This document shows, piece after piece, positions 9,297 through 18,325 of a stretch of DNA of 33,027 nucleotides. Each line of letters starts with the position of its first letter. Position 1 is the first letter of the stretch. Source of the DNA: Gammaproteobacteria bacterium (GTDB taxonomy: Bacteria; Pseudomonadota; Gammaproteobacteria; Pseudomonadales; Azotimanducaceae); NCBI GenBank assembly GCA_026707905.1, contig JAPOVY010000060.1, forward strand, positions 1 to 33,027, in the 5' to 3' direction. The translations under genes were made by a program, and so were the position numbers. Below the pieces are notes generated by a model. The model saw nothing but the letters and a program-made list of their open reading frames with translations, did no database searches and was not told where the DNA came from.

Positions 9297-9992
9297 TCAT
9301 TCGTAGTAGCGCTTTGCGAGATTCTCAGGCGACGCCCCAAAGAAATAAAGGAGTCGACATGTCCACATCTTTAGGATCGTCCGAATGACACCTTCCTTTT
9401 CCCATTTACGCGCGGAAACGGACAGGGCGACAGGAACCTGTGTACCCCGGTGAAGTCGTCGTAACAAACGACTGCACTCGACATCCTCCATCAGGTGTAT
9501 TGCTGGAAATCCACCAATGCGGTCAAGCAACTTTCGGCAGACGAACATCCCCTGATCGCCGGTAAAGATTGAGGTAACTCTAGATCGCCAGTTCATCATG
9601 GATGCAATCGTGTTCAGCAGAATCGAACGACCGGTGAGTTTGACCTTGAACGCGCCCCATCCCTTAACAGCAAGCGTGTCACGGAGTGCCAAGAGAGCGT
9701 TTCTCGACACACGCACATCGGCGTGAAGTATCCAGATCCATTCTGCATCCGTACGAGAGATCGCTTCCGCGATTTGTGTCCCACGGCTTCGTGGCGAACG
9801 AATATAGGTGACCTCGCTTGATTCGTCCATAGTGTACGAAGATTCATCCGCGTAACTAACTACGATCTGCCGGAAAGATCCGTTCTTTAGATCAATCAGC
9901 AAGTCGCGTAAAGGTTGAGCATCCTGAAATACAGGTATGACGACGCTGACATTCTCGAGTTGAATTGGAGGTATCGGATTAGCCGATCTCAA
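9297..9992 (-). CDS. Family 2 glycosyltransferase, TIGR04283-like
   Basis: This 231-residue protein carries SVVIPVFQD at the N-terminus, the metal-site-like ILHADVRV, RSRVTSIFTGDQGMFV, GGFPAIHLMEDVECSRLLRR and the C-terminal RKWEKEGVIRTILKMW, a near-signature of TIGR04283 glycosyltransferases. It has no membrane segments apart from weakly hydrophobic C-terminal helices. The segment that normally reads VVDGGSxDGT is replaced by VVSYADESSYTMDE, so one nucleotide-sugar contact appears lost or altered. The start is TTG, whose last two bases begin the TGA stop of the upstream PhyH gene (TTGA overlap), which suggests translational coupling. It is adjacent to the DUF2064 gene, its common partner. 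The acceptor is unknown. Confidence 0.88.
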   Translation of the reverse strand: MRSANPIPPIQLENVSVVIPVFQDAQPLRDLLIDLKNGSFRQIVVSYADESSYTMDESSEVTYIRSPRSRGTQIAEAISRTDAEWIWILHADVRVSRNALLALRDTLAVKGWGAFKVKLTGRSILLNTIASMMNWRSRVTSIFTGDQGMFVCRKLLDRIGGFPAIHLMEDVECSRLLRRLHRGTQVPVALSVSARKWEKEGVIRTILKMWTCRLLYFFGASPENLAKRYYE

Positions 9993-10870
9993 TCAGCCGC
10001 ACGCTCGAAATAGCGATTCTCAAGAGTCCGTTGGTTTTCGTATATCGAGCCTTGATACGGTGCGCGAGGGAGCGGAACTTTTACAGGTACGTCTGCCATA
10101 CGAGGTCGAAGTGTCGCTTCGCCGCTGACGATCCTTGAGTTAAAACCCTCGACGTCGTCGAGATGTTCCACGCCGGCGAGTGGCCACGCATCGGCTGCCG
10201 TGTATTCATAGAACAGGACTCGGCGCGACTTCGAAGATCGGTTGATCATGGATCCATGAACCAACCTAGCATGATGGACTGTCATGTCCCCTGCTTTGCC
10301 GTAAACGGGTATTGCGTCCGCCGTATCCAAGTTCTGTGTCGTCGCATTAATTGCGCCACAAAACGCACCATCGGCATGGTGATCGTAGACCGGACCTCGA
10401 TGCGAACCTGGTAGAAACATCACCGGACCATTGGTCTCATCCATGTCGTCAAGCAAGATGCCTGCTGCGAGGACATCGTCATTTGTGTGTGGGTAGAAAG
10501 CCCAATCCTGATGCCACTCAACTGGTGATCCATACTCAGCCGATTTCATATTGATCTTGCAGCCGGCCCTTAATCTGATGTCGTTTCCTAGAAGCGGTCG
10601 TAGCACAGCCATCACGCACTCGTGGCCTGCAAGTTCACGGTAGAAGGGATGTGCGAGTTGCGGTGTTTTGATCCGACGAACCCGAGGATTCTCAGGTGTA
10701 TGAGATGGTTCTAGATCGAGTACGGGTGTGTGCTCAGTCAGGCCTTTCGCAGATGCGACGATTTCATCGGTTATTACCCGCAAATCGTCGAGTAATTTCG
10801 CCGGTAGCGCTTGTCGGACGATCGTGTAACCGTCCTTCTTATATTGCTCGACTTGTTGACTCGTCAGCAT
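9989..10870 (-). CDS. Phytanoyl-CoA dioxygenase (PhyH) family Fe(II)/2-oxoglutarate oxygenase
   Basis: This 293-residue protein has the double-stranded beta-helix motifs of PhyH enzymes. The iron triad is His120 and Asp122 in EWHQDW plus His205 in LVHGS, and Arg216 or Arg217 is placed to bind 2-oxoglutarate. MFLPGSHRGPVYDHH and GDMTVHHARLVHGS are typical of members acting on small polar molecules. The N-terminus MLTSQQVEQYKKDGYTIVRQ fits the ATG start. It is cytoplasmic. It is the first gene of a tightly overlapping minus-strand set (PhyH, GT2, DUF2064, M19), so it may hydroxylate a precursor or product of the glycosyltransferases. That link is inferred from gene order only; the substrate cannot be read. 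Confidence 0.9.
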   Translation of the reverse strand: MLTSQQVEQYKKDGYTIVRQALPAKLLDDLRVITDEIVASAKGLTEHTPVLDLEPSHTPENPRVRRIKTPQLAHPFYRELAGHECVMAVLRPLLGNDIRLRAGCKINMKSAEYGSPVEWHQDWAFYPHTNDDVLAAGILLDDMDETNGPVMFLPGSHRGPVYDHHADGAFCGAINATTQNLDTADAIPVYGKAGDMTVHHARLVHGSMINRSSKSRRVLFYEYTAADAWPLAGVEHLDDVEGFNSRIVSGEATLRPRMADVPVKVPLPRAPYQGSIYENQRTLENRYFERAAD

Positions 10871-10923
10871 TTCGTCGTAGAGGATTCGTTATCGGGTTTG
10901 TGAATTCTTGCGAACAGCGAAGT

Positions 10924-10953
10924 TTAACTAGCGTCTGATTTCTCGAATATACT
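10924..10953 (+). promoter_or_regulatory. Predicted sigma-70 promoter for the DUF1761 gene
   Basis: TTAACT at 10924-10929 and TATACT at 10948-10953 are separated by 18 bases, a reasonable -35/-10 pair. Transcription would begin near 10960, about 40 bases before the GTG start. The region lies between divergent genes, which supports a promoter location. No equally good promoter is visible for the divergent PhyH operon. Confidence 0.45.
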
Positions 10954-11001
10954 CACAAGCACAAGAACGCTAATCATCAACGATGATCTAAGGAGTGGGG
11001 A

Positions 11002-11406
11002 GTGGAACTTTTAGTAGAACTGAACTGGTGGGCGATCATCGTCGCCTCTTTAATCTCCTTTGCGATCGGCTGGCCTTGGTACGGGCCGATTTTCGGTTCA
11101 GCGTGGCTCGATGCACTTGGTAAATCAGCTGACGAGCTCGAACCTAGCCCAAAACCGTTCATCATCAGTCTGGTCACGACATTGATCACAGCATTCGTAA
11201 TGGCAGTGTTAATTTCATGTCTCGGAATCGCTACCTGGTTCGACGGTGCAATCCTAGGACTCGCAGTCGGTATCGGTTTTATTGCGGCTTCGAATGTATC
11301 GGACGCTGCCTTTTGTGGTTGGAGTTGGAAACTTGTCGCGATTCAAAGTGGATACAGGGTTGTTTATTCAGTGATCATGGGGATCATTCTTGCGATTTGG
11401 CAGTAA
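11002..11406 (+). CDS. DUF1761 integral membrane protein
   Basis: This 134-residue protein has four predicted membrane helices. The pattern (WWAIIVASLISFAIGWPWYG, then FGSAWL near residue 30, and a glycine-rich ATWFDGAILGLAVGIGF) is what I know from DUF1761 proteins, whose function is unknown. The GTG start is well supported: a perfect AAGGAG at 10990-10995 lies six bases upstream. It is a single gene. Its last 23 bases overlap the 3' end of the convergent hydrolase gene, and no terminator separates them, so antisense transcription between the two is possible. Confidence 0.85.
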   Translation: MELLVELNWWAIIVASLISFAIGWPWYGPIFGSAWLDALGKSADELEPSPKPFIISLVTTLITAFVMAVLISCLGIATWFDGAILGLAVGIGFIAASNVSDAAFCGWSWKLVAIQSGYRVVYSVIMGIILAIWQ

Positions 11407-13279
11407 GTACTGATTGAGCCACGTCATAACGTTTCATCGCGTTGTCGATAACGAGCTCGCGATCCTCAGCTAGGACATAGCACGAATCGACCAGCTCGTC
11501 AGTCAAACGTGTCACGCTCGCGCGGCAAGCGTCGCGCGACTCAGGTATGCAATCGACACCGTCGAATACGGAAAAACCGGCGAATGTCGCTGTTTGATCC
11601 GATGCACCGTGCGATGGGTGCCGTGGATTCCAACCAGAATGGATTCCGATAGGAACAGCTATTTCTGGAAGCCGAATACCAGCGACTTCATTTAGTGTCA
11701 CGTCGACGTTTGAGACCATACGAGGGTAGGGTTCAATCAATTGCGCTGGATGTCGACACACGCCATCGTCTATAGCTTCACCCAAGTCCGTGTACCACAA
11801 TCCCGGCAGCTTGTCTGGATTAGGCAGAGCTCGAAAGCGTGGTGATCTCGCGAACTGATCGATTACGTTAGCTCGACTAACGAGGGAGTGATCACTAAGC
11901 CGCGGATAGCGAGACTCCGGTGGTTCAGTTCCATCGCGTATCCAAGCGAGGGCGTTGTACAACACCGCGCGAAGTAATGGCGTATAAGAAATGGTGTTGA
12001 GTGGATATGGCAATTGTTCGCCAGTGGGTAAAAACTGGTCTGTTAGCGGCAGAACGCCGTTGATATGGTGTGTGCCAGCGAACAAGTAGATGCGTTCGTT
12101 TTCACTGGGTGTTATGTCATGTGTTCCTTCTGTGGACACATGGATGAGCGCGGCGTCACCGCGCCAGTATTCCCACGACGTATTGGTACTTAACACCTTT
12201 GGTGCGTTGTTGCAACGATCTGCCAGTCCTTCCTGCCGACCCGATAGCTGATCTAGCGTCGAGCTCGCGGCGAATGGAAACCGTTGACCTGCGGCAGGCA
12301 CACCCATGCTGCCTGGTTGTGCGAATCGGTGGTTGAAGTCGCCACGTTGACCTCCTGCGATGTGTGGAATAACCGCGTCGAACACTTGGCGCCCGTTCTC
12401 ATCTTCGTTCAACCCTTCGTACACGAAGTTTCGGAGCACACGACCCGTTTGAGATGCGCCGTATCCGATTGCTAGAGACGGATTGTTTTCAGGCCAATCA
12501 AAGTCGTACTTGAAGTAGGCGGCTGCATCGCGAAGAGCGAGTAAACCGAGACCAACAACTGGCGCGCCAATCGTTTCGTAGACAAGCGTATAGACGACGC
12601 CTTTCGAGAACCCACCGTCTTTTGAAATGTATTTAGTGTTAAGGTCAAACTCGCCGTCACGAACTCTGCCGAAACGCCAAGAATCTTCATCTATTTTCTC
12701 GTAAGGCGCGTTTGTGTGCGTACGTTGGAAGAGCCTTCCTTTCCCGGTGGGTTCGTATGTGAATACGCCGCCTTGACCGACGAGCAAAGACGTCGTATCG
12801 CGATTCGGTTGCATTTGGGAAATCGATTCACCAGAAATCCGTTCACCGTTCAGGCGCGCTTCGGGAACCTTGAGATGCATGCCGTCGGCATCAAATTGCC
12901 ACCCCACCGAGAGTACCGCGAAACCGTGCCGGAACAGGAAGCCGTCGCCACTCGGCGTCGCAGTAGTCTGAAGTTCGGCGGGCGCCGGTCGATTGAAACT
13001 AAACGCTGTAGGTCGCCCCCTGTTAGGTACGTCGACCAGCAAACACGATGGCGTCGTGTTTTTCGGATAAACCAAACGTGCATTTCCTTTGAATTGCACG
13101 TTTTTGCCTTGTGAAAGTGGGACTTTATCTAAGTCTGAAATGCGTGAATTCGCGACATGCTGAGGATCGACTTCGTACTCGATTTCCAAGACCGCGACCT
13201 CAAATTCACCGTAGCTGTCGAACACCCTTCGATCGGCGTATGGATTGCTTGATTGAAGCGTCACAGATCGTACGGCCAA
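11384..13279 (-). CDS. Alpha/beta hydrolase domain protein (PF20091-type)
   Basis: This is a 631-residue cytoplasmic protein with no signal peptide. The central part contains a nucleophile-elbow-like GYGASQTGR (272-280), with Ser276 as the probable nucleophile, followed by FDAVIPHIAGGQRGDFNHRF. These, together with the N-terminal VDVPNRGRP and the later LFAGTHHINGVLP, match the large Abhydrolase_10 (PF20091) group, annotated only as alpha/beta hydrolase domain-containing. Substrates are unknown; the family is common in hydrocarbon- and terpene-degrading proteobacteria. The ATG start fits. It is divergent from the suf operon, with about 150 bases between them. Confidence 0.85.
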   Translation of the reverse strand: MAVRSVTLQSSNPYADRRVFDSYGEFEVAVLEIEYEVDPQHVANSRISDLDKVPLSQGKNVQFKGNARLVYPKNTTPSCLLVDVPNRGRPTAFSFNRPAPAELQTTATPSGDGFLFRHGFAVLSVGWQFDADGMHLKVPEARLNGERISGESISQMQPNRDTTSLLVGQGGVFTYEPTGKGRLFQRTHTNAPYEKIDEDSWRFGRVRDGEFDLNTKYISKDGGFSKGVVYTLVYETIGAPVVGLGLLALRDAAAYFKYDFDWPENNPSLAIGYGASQTGRVLRNFVYEGLNEDENGRQVFDAVIPHIAGGQRGDFNHRFAQPGSMGVPAAGQRFPFAASSTLDQLSGRQEGLADRCNNAPKVLSTNTSWEYWRGDAALIHVSTEGTHDITPSENERIYLFAGTHHINGVLPLTDQFLPTGEQLPYPLNTISYTPLLRAVLYNALAWIRDGTEPPESRYPRLSDHSLVSRANVIDQFARSPRFRALPNPDKLPGLWYTDLGEAIDDGVCRHPAQLIEPYPRMVSNVDVTLNEVAGIRLPEIAVPIGIHSGWNPRHPSHGASDQTATFAGFSVFDGVDCIPESRDACRASVTRLTDELVDSCYVLAEDRELVIDNAMKRYDVAQSVLTAKSQE

Positions 13280-13428
13280 AGTGAATTCCTCGTTACAGAT
13301 TGCCTAGCCGAAATACATGGTAGGTAGTTGCATTTAAGTGAATAAGCGTATCACGCGAACACAAAATAGTATGGGCGCAAGAGAGTCGTCTGTTCACTAA
13401 AATTTTGTTCCCTTCGAGACAGTGCTTT

Positions 13429-14901
13429 ATGTCGGAACAGTCACCCTCAGCCGCTCACGATTTCATCGGTAAAGAGTACGCAGCAGGATTCGTCACCGAC
13501 ATCGAACAGGAGACTATCCCGCCGGGTCTCGACGAAGCGGTCATAAAGGAAATCTCTGAACGCAAGAACGAGCCAGAATGGTTGCTCGATTGGCGTTTGC
13601 AGGCCTACCGGCGCTGGTTGGAGATGCCAGAACCAACCTGGGCAAAGGTGGACTATGAACCGATTGATTACCAGGCGATTTCCTATTTTGCGGCGCCTAC
13701 GGGGGATAAACCAAAGAGTCTTGACGAAGTAGACCCGGAGCTTCTTCGAACATACGAGAAGCTCGGAATTCCGCTTCATGAACAGGAAATGCTAGCTGGC
13801 GTCGAACGAGATCCTGACACACCACGTGTTGCGGTCGATGCGATATTTGACAGTGTGTCCCTGACGACAACATTCAAGAAAGAACTGCAAGAGCATGGCG
13901 TAATCTATTGTTCGTTTGGTGAAGCGGTCGAGAATCACCCGGAGCTTGTCCAACAATACCTTGGTACGGTGGTGCCCCCATCGGACAACTTCTATGCGGC
14001 ACTTAACTCCGCCGTCTTTAGCGACGGTTCGTTCGTATACATTCCAAAGGGCGTTCGCTGTCCGATGGAACTCCTGTCGTACTTCCGAATAAATGCTCAG
14101 AACACGGGACAATTTGAACGGACACTGATCATCGCCGACGAGGGTTCCTACGCAAGTTATCTTGAAGGTTGCACCGCACCGATGCGAGATGAAAACCAGC
14201 TCCATGCTGCAGTTGTAGAGTTGGTGGCGCTCGAAGATGCGTCAATCAAGTACTCGACGGTCCAAAACTGGTATCCCGGTGATGAAGAAGGTAATGGTGG
14301 GATCTACAACTTCGTAACGAAGCGTGGCGTTTGTCGCGGTGCTCGATCTCACATCAGTTGGACCCAGGTTGAAACTGGTTCAGCGATTACATGGAAGTAC
14401 CCAAGCGTTATATTGCGAGGGGACAACTCGGTCGGTGAGTTCTACTCTGTAGCCATCACCAACAATCATCAACAGGCTGACACCGGGTCAAAGATGACTC
14501 ACATTGGCCGCAACACGTCTAGTACCATCATTTCGAAAGGCATCAGTGCTGGGAGCAGCTCGAACGCGTATCGCGGTCGTGTACGTATGAATCCCGGTGC
14601 AAAACAGGCGCGGAATTTCACGCAGTGTGATTCGCTCCTCATTGGTGGAAAGTGTGCGGCACATACATTCCCAACGATTGAGTCGCAACGGAGTGATGCC
14701 ATTGTTGAACACGAAGCCACGACGTCCAAAGTGAGCGAGGATCAACTATTCCTGTGTCGTCAGCGCGGCATCGATGCGGAAAAAGCGGTTGCGATGATCG
14801 TCAACGGTTTCTGTAAGGAAGTGCTTCGCGAACTACCCATGGAATTCGCGGTAGAAGCATCCAAGCTCCTTGAAGTTAGCCTAGAAGGTGCGGTTGGTTG
14901 A
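13429..14901 (+). CDS. sufB: Fe-S cluster assembly scaffold protein SufB
   Basis: This is the scaffold subunit of the SufBCD complex. The N-terminal [20 protein letters not shown] and C-terminal [20 protein letters not shown] are family signatures. Cys409 (in GGKCAAHTF) corresponds to the essential E. coli Cys405. The frame is open from a TTG at 13405, but the ATG at 13429 gives the normal SufB N-terminus (490 residues), so I use it. It is the first gene of sufBCDSATE. No Fe-S-sensing regulator gene (iscR/sufR) is adjacent, and I could not see a convincing IscR site in the 149 bases upstream. It overlaps sufC by TTGA. Confidence 0.97.
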   Translation: MSEQSPSAAHDFIGKEYAAGFVTDIEQETIPPGLDEAVIKEISERKNEPEWLLDWRLQAYRRWLEMPEPTWAKVDYEPIDYQAISYFAAPTGDKPKSLDEVDPELLRTYEKLGIPLHEQEMLAGVERDPDTPRVAVDAIFDSVSLTTTFKKELQEHGVIYCSFGEAVENHPELVQQYLGTVVPPSDNFYAALNSAVFSDGSFVYIPKGVRCPMELLSYFRINAQNTGQFERTLIIADEGSYASYLEGCTAPMRDENQLHAAVVELVALEDASIKYSTVQNWYPGDEEGNGGIYNFVTKRGVCRGARSHISWTQVETGSAITWKYPSVILRGDNSVGEFYSVAITNNHQQADTGSKMTHIGRNTSSTIISKGISAGSSSNAYRGRVRMNPGAKQARNFTQCDSLLIGGKCAAHTFPTIESQRSDAIVEHEATTSKVSEDQLFLCRQRGIDAEKAVAMIVNGFCKEVLRELPMEFAVEASKLLEVSLEGAVG

Positions 14902-15647
14902 AATTGCTCGAGCTGCGGGGGCTGGTTGCGAGCGTTGACGAAAAACAGATTCTGAATGGAATCGATCTAACCGTTAATGCAGGCGAGGTTCACGCCATCA
15001 TGGGACCTAACGGTTCGGGAAAGAGTACGTTGTCGAATGTACTCGCTGGTCGCGATGGCTATACCGTCACTGAAGGTGACATCGAACTGATGGGTACGCC
15101 GGTGAACGGTATGTCGGTTGAGGAAAGGGCACTTACGGGGTTATTTTTAGGTTTCCAACATCCGATTGAAATTCCCGGCGTTACCAACATGGAATTCCTG
15201 AAAGTTGCAATCGATAGCCATCGTATCTCGATCGGTGAAGAGGAGATGAATACACGGGATTTCATGGTGCAGGTGCGTGACATTTCAAAGCGCTTAGAAC
15301 TCAGCACTGAATTCCTCAAGCGTTTTGTCAACGTAGGTTTTTCTGGTGGCGAAAAGAAGCGCAACGAAATTCTGCAACTGATGCTCTTACGACCACGACT
15401 CGCATTTCTCGATGAGACAGACTCTGGTTTAGATGTCGATGCTTTGCAGGTTGTTGCGAAAGGCATCAACGAGTTCCGATCCGGAGATAACGGCGTTGTG
15501 CTCGTCACGCACTATCAACGGTTGCTTAACTACATCGACGTGGACTTCGTACACATCATGGTCAATGGCACCATTGTGAAGTCAGGCGATGCGCAATTGG
15601 CACATGAGGTCGAAGCACAGGGTTACGCTGGTTTAGGCAAAGCGTAA
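14898..15647 (+). CDS. sufC: Fe-S cluster assembly ATPase SufC
   Basis: This 249-residue ABC-type ATPase carries Walker [10 protein letters not shown] (36-44), the signature [14 protein letters not shown] and Walker [13 protein letters not shown], all diagnostic for SufC. It binds SufB and SufD in the cytoplasm and powers cluster assembly. The start is TTG at 14898, overlapping the sufB TGA stop as TTGA; this gives the typical N-terminus [14 protein letters not shown] second TTG six bases downstream is less likely. Its TAA stop shares one base with the sufD ATG (TAATG), so the three genes are probably translated in a coupled way. Confidence 0.97.
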   Translation: MKLLELRGLVASVDEKQILNGIDLTVNAGEVHAIMGPNGSGKSTLSNVLAGRDGYTVTEGDIELMGTPVNGMSVEERALTGLFLGFQHPIEIPGVTNMEFLKVAIDSHRISIGEEEMNTRDFMVQVRDISKRLELSTEFLKRFVNVGFSGGEKKRNEILQLMLLRPRLAFLDETDSGLDVDALQVVAKGINEFRSGDNGVVLVTHYQRLLNYIDVDFVHIMVNGTIVKSGDAQLAHEVEAQGYAGLGKA

Positions 15648-16759
15648 TGGCGGTTACCCAAACCGCCGTTGCAGCGCAGGGCGATCTGCTGAACCGGTTG
15701 CTTGAAAAGGAGGTGCAGGAAACTCCTTGGCTCGATCGGAGTGCGTCACGATCGAAACTGAACTGCGTTGGTTTGCCCATGCCTTGGAAAGGGCGTTGGC
15801 AATACACAGATTTTCAGGCACTAGTCGAGGACGCACTGACGCTAGACGGATCCGAAGATGCGCTCCAGGCATGTGATGGCATCGAGGTGAATCGCCTCGA
15901 CCAACCAAGTTCTGAAGCACAGGCGATAGATCCGAACACCAACGAGGTTGTAAGTGAATTCCCATTGGTCGACGTCAATGGCCTTCTTTTCCGATCGGGT
16001 ACGAAACTAGATACGACCGCGCAATCGGCGCGTTTGTCGATTACTGATGCCACGGGATCGGTAGATCGACATCTCATCTCGGTAGCGGAAGATGCCAACC
16101 TTCAGGTAGAAGAGAGTTTCCGGAGTGGTAACCGTGTGACACTCTGCTACGTGCGACAAAACGCGACACTAGAGTACGCACTGACGATGCCGCGAAGCGA
16201 GAAACTTGGCTACCACTGTATCGTTGTCTGGCTCGCGAAAGATTCGACGTTAAAGCTGCATCTTGCGTCGAAAGGTAGCCAAATACGCCGTAATGATGTG
16301 ATCGTAAATACGATCGGAAAAAACGCGAGCGCTACATTGAGCGGTGGCTGGCTTGTCGATGAAAGAGATCATCTGGACACTCAGATCTACATGAATCATC
16401 GCGTCGGGAGCACGCATAGCGAGCAGTCGTTTCACGGCGTGGTAGACGATCGTGCACGAAGTGCGTTCAGTGGATTCATTCGCATCGATAGAGATGCAAG
16501 TGCATCCGAAGCGCACCTAACGAACCGTAATATCGCACTTAGTCCGCTTGCCCGTGCACACGCACAGCCGGAACTAGAAATCTACACCGATGATGTCATA
16601 TGCTCGCATGGCGCAACGACGGGTCATCTTGACGCCGACTCCCTATTTATGATGCGATCCCGAGGTATCGATGAGGATTCCGCGAGAGCCATGCTGACCA
16701 AGGGGTTCTTGCGTCAAGTCGTTCACTCAGAGGGTGGTACTTCGCTACTGCAACTATGA
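15647..16759 (+). CDS. sufD: Fe-S cluster assembly protein SufD
   Basis: This 370-residue protein resembles SufB in its C-terminal beta-helix. The C-terminus contains CSHGATTGHLDADSLFMMRS and RGIDEDSARAMLTKGF, the SufD signature; its His is equivalent to the functional E. coli His360. The N-terminal ~120 residues are more variable, as usual. It forms the SufBC2D complex. The ATG shares its A with the sufC stop, and the TGA stop overlaps the sufS ATG (ATGA). Confidence 0.95.
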   Translation: MAVTQTAVAAQGDLLNRLLEKEVQETPWLDRSASRSKLNCVGLPMPWKGRWQYTDFQALVEDALTLDGSEDALQACDGIEVNRLDQPSSEAQAIDPNTNEVVSEFPLVDVNGLLFRSGTKLDTTAQSARLSITDATGSVDRHLISVAEDANLQVEESFRSGNRVTLCYVRQNATLEYALTMPRSEKLGYHCIVVWLAKDSTLKLHLASKGSQIRRNDVIVNTIGKNASATLSGGWLVDERDHLDTQIYMNHRVGSTHSEQSFHGVVDDRARSAFSGFIRIDRDASASEAHLTNRNIALSPLARAHAQPELEIYTDDVICSHGATTGHLDADSLFMMRSRGIDEDSARAMLTKGFLRQVVHSEGGTSLLQL

Positions 16760-17958
16760 GTGCCTTTCGTGACGCGTTTCCGTTGTTCACCAAGCGACTG
16801 GACGACGTCTACCTTGATAACGCAGCGACCACACAAAAACCGCGATCTGTGCTGGATGCTGTGCAGACGTACTACACCGAGCATAACGCAAATGTGCATC
16901 GTGGCGTCCATGCACTCAGTACGCTAGCGACCGAGGAGTTTGAACGCAGTCGGCAAGCGGTGGCCAAGTTCATTAACGCGCCTAAATCAGAAGAAGTGAT
17001 CTGGACTCGAGGTACGACAGAGGGCATCAATCTAGTCGCTTGGACTTATGGCGTGGATGTGTTGCGTCCTGATGACGAAATTGTCATCTCCGAGATGGAA
17101 CACCACTCGAACATTGTGCCGTGGCAGATGGTCTGTGAAAGAACCGGTGCACGGTTGAAAGCCGTGAGCGTATTACCGAACGGTGAACTGGATCAGGATC
17201 ACTACGAATCCCTCCTTTCGTCTCGTACCAAGATCGTTTCACTCGCACATGTATCGAATGCGTTGGGAACCGTCAATCCGATTCGAGAGATGATTTCTAA
17301 AGCCAGACACGTCGGCGCAACGACAGTCATCGATGGTGCGCAAGCTGCGCCACATTTGACAATCGATGTGCAGGACCTTGATTGTGACTTTTACGCTTTT
17401 TCAGCTCACAAGATGTATGGACCGACCGGAATCGGCGCTCTTTATGCGCGCGAGAGCCTAATGGGCGATGCATCCCCGTGGCAAGGTGGCGGTGAAATGA
17501 TTGAGGAAGTACGTCTCGAGCGGACGACGTATCAGCGGATGCCGTATCGCTTCGAAGCCGGTACGCCGAACATTGCTGGCGCCGTTGGGATGAGGGCAGC
17601 AGTTGAGTACTTAAATTCGTTGAATGATGATGAACTACACGTGCACGAGACCGATCTGCTGCGTGACGCTACGTCTGGCTTACTTCAAGTTGAAGGTGTC
17701 CGGATCGTAGGCGAAGCCACACACAAAGCGCCAGTTGTCTCATTTAACCTTGAAGGCGCGCACCATAGCGATGTCGGCGTGCTCTTAGACAACCAAGGGG
17801 TTGCGGTCCGAACAGGTCACCATTGCGCGATGCCATTGATGGCGAAATTTGGAATTCCGGGTACCGTGCGAGCGTCATTCGCAATCTATAATTCAAGCGA
17901 AGACATTGAAAAACTCATAGCTTCGGTCGAAAAGGCCCGCGAAATCCTTACGTCTTAA
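16756..17958 (+). CDS. sufS: Cysteine desulfurase SufS
   Basis: This is a 400-residue PLP enzyme of the SufS (group II NifS) class. It has YLDNAATTQKP (19-29), EMEHHSNIVPW (113-123), the PLP lysine Lys219 in SAHKMYGPTG and the catalytic Cys357 in RTGHHCAMPLM. It removes sulfur from cysteine and passes it to SufE, encoded further down the same operon. Length and motifs are complete, and the ATG overlaps the sufD stop by four bases. Confidence 0.97.
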   Translation: MSAFRDAFPLFTKRLDDVYLDNAATTQKPRSVLDAVQTYYTEHNANVHRGVHALSTLATEEFERSRQAVAKFINAPKSEEVIWTRGTTEGINLVAWTYGVDVLRPDDEIVISEMEHHSNIVPWQMVCERTGARLKAVSVLPNGELDQDHYESLLSSRTKIVSLAHVSNALGTVNPIREMISKARHVGATTVIDGAQAAPHLTIDVQDLDCDFYAFSAHKMYGPTGIGALYARESLMGDASPWQGGGEMIEEVRLERTTYQRMPYRFEAGTPNIAGAVGMRAAVEYLNSLNDDELHVHETDLLRDATSGLLQVEGVRIVGEATHKAPVVSFNLEGAHHSDVGVLLDNQGVAVRTGHHCAMPLMAKFGIPGTVRASFAIYNSSEDIEKLIASVEKAREILTS

Positions 17959-17968
17959 CGTTCTACCC

Positions 17969-18325
17969 GTGCAAACTGCTTCTTTTGATCCATCTGCCAT
18001 CTCGTTGAGTGATTCGGCGCAGCAACACGTACGAAAACAGCTCAATCAGGAGAACGCATCGGGCTTACAGTTACATGTGACCGAAAACGGCTGTAACGGG
18101 TATATGTACGCGCTCAAATTCCTTGATGCGATTCCGGAAGATTCGCGCGTGTTTGAATTTGACGACGAAGTGAAGGTCGTGGTAGACAACCTACACTGGG
18201 ATTTACTCCGCGGTACTCACATCGACCTAGTAACCGAGGGTCTAAACTCTTCTCTCAAGTTCGAGAATCCGAACGCTGACACTCATTGTGGGTGCGGCGA
18301 GAGTTTTTCACTCCGTGGAACGTAG
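17969..18325 (+). CDS. sufA: A-type Fe-S carrier protein (SufA/IscA/ErpA family)
   Basis: This 118-residue protein has the three conserved cysteines of A-type carriers: Cys42 in ENGCNGYMY and Cys107/Cys109 in THCGCGESF. It starts at GTG, 10 bases after sufS. A-type proteins receive clusters from SufBCD and deliver them to apo-enzymes. I name it sufA from its position inside the suf operon; by sequence alone, ErpA or IscA would be equally possible. The gene end overlaps the predicted start of sufT. Confidence 0.9.
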   Translation: MQTASFDPSAISLSDSAQQHVRKQLNQENASGLQLHVTENGCNGYMYALKFLDAIPEDSRVFEFDDEVKVVVDNLHWDLLRGTHIDLVTEGLNSSLKFENPNADTHCGCGESFSLRGT

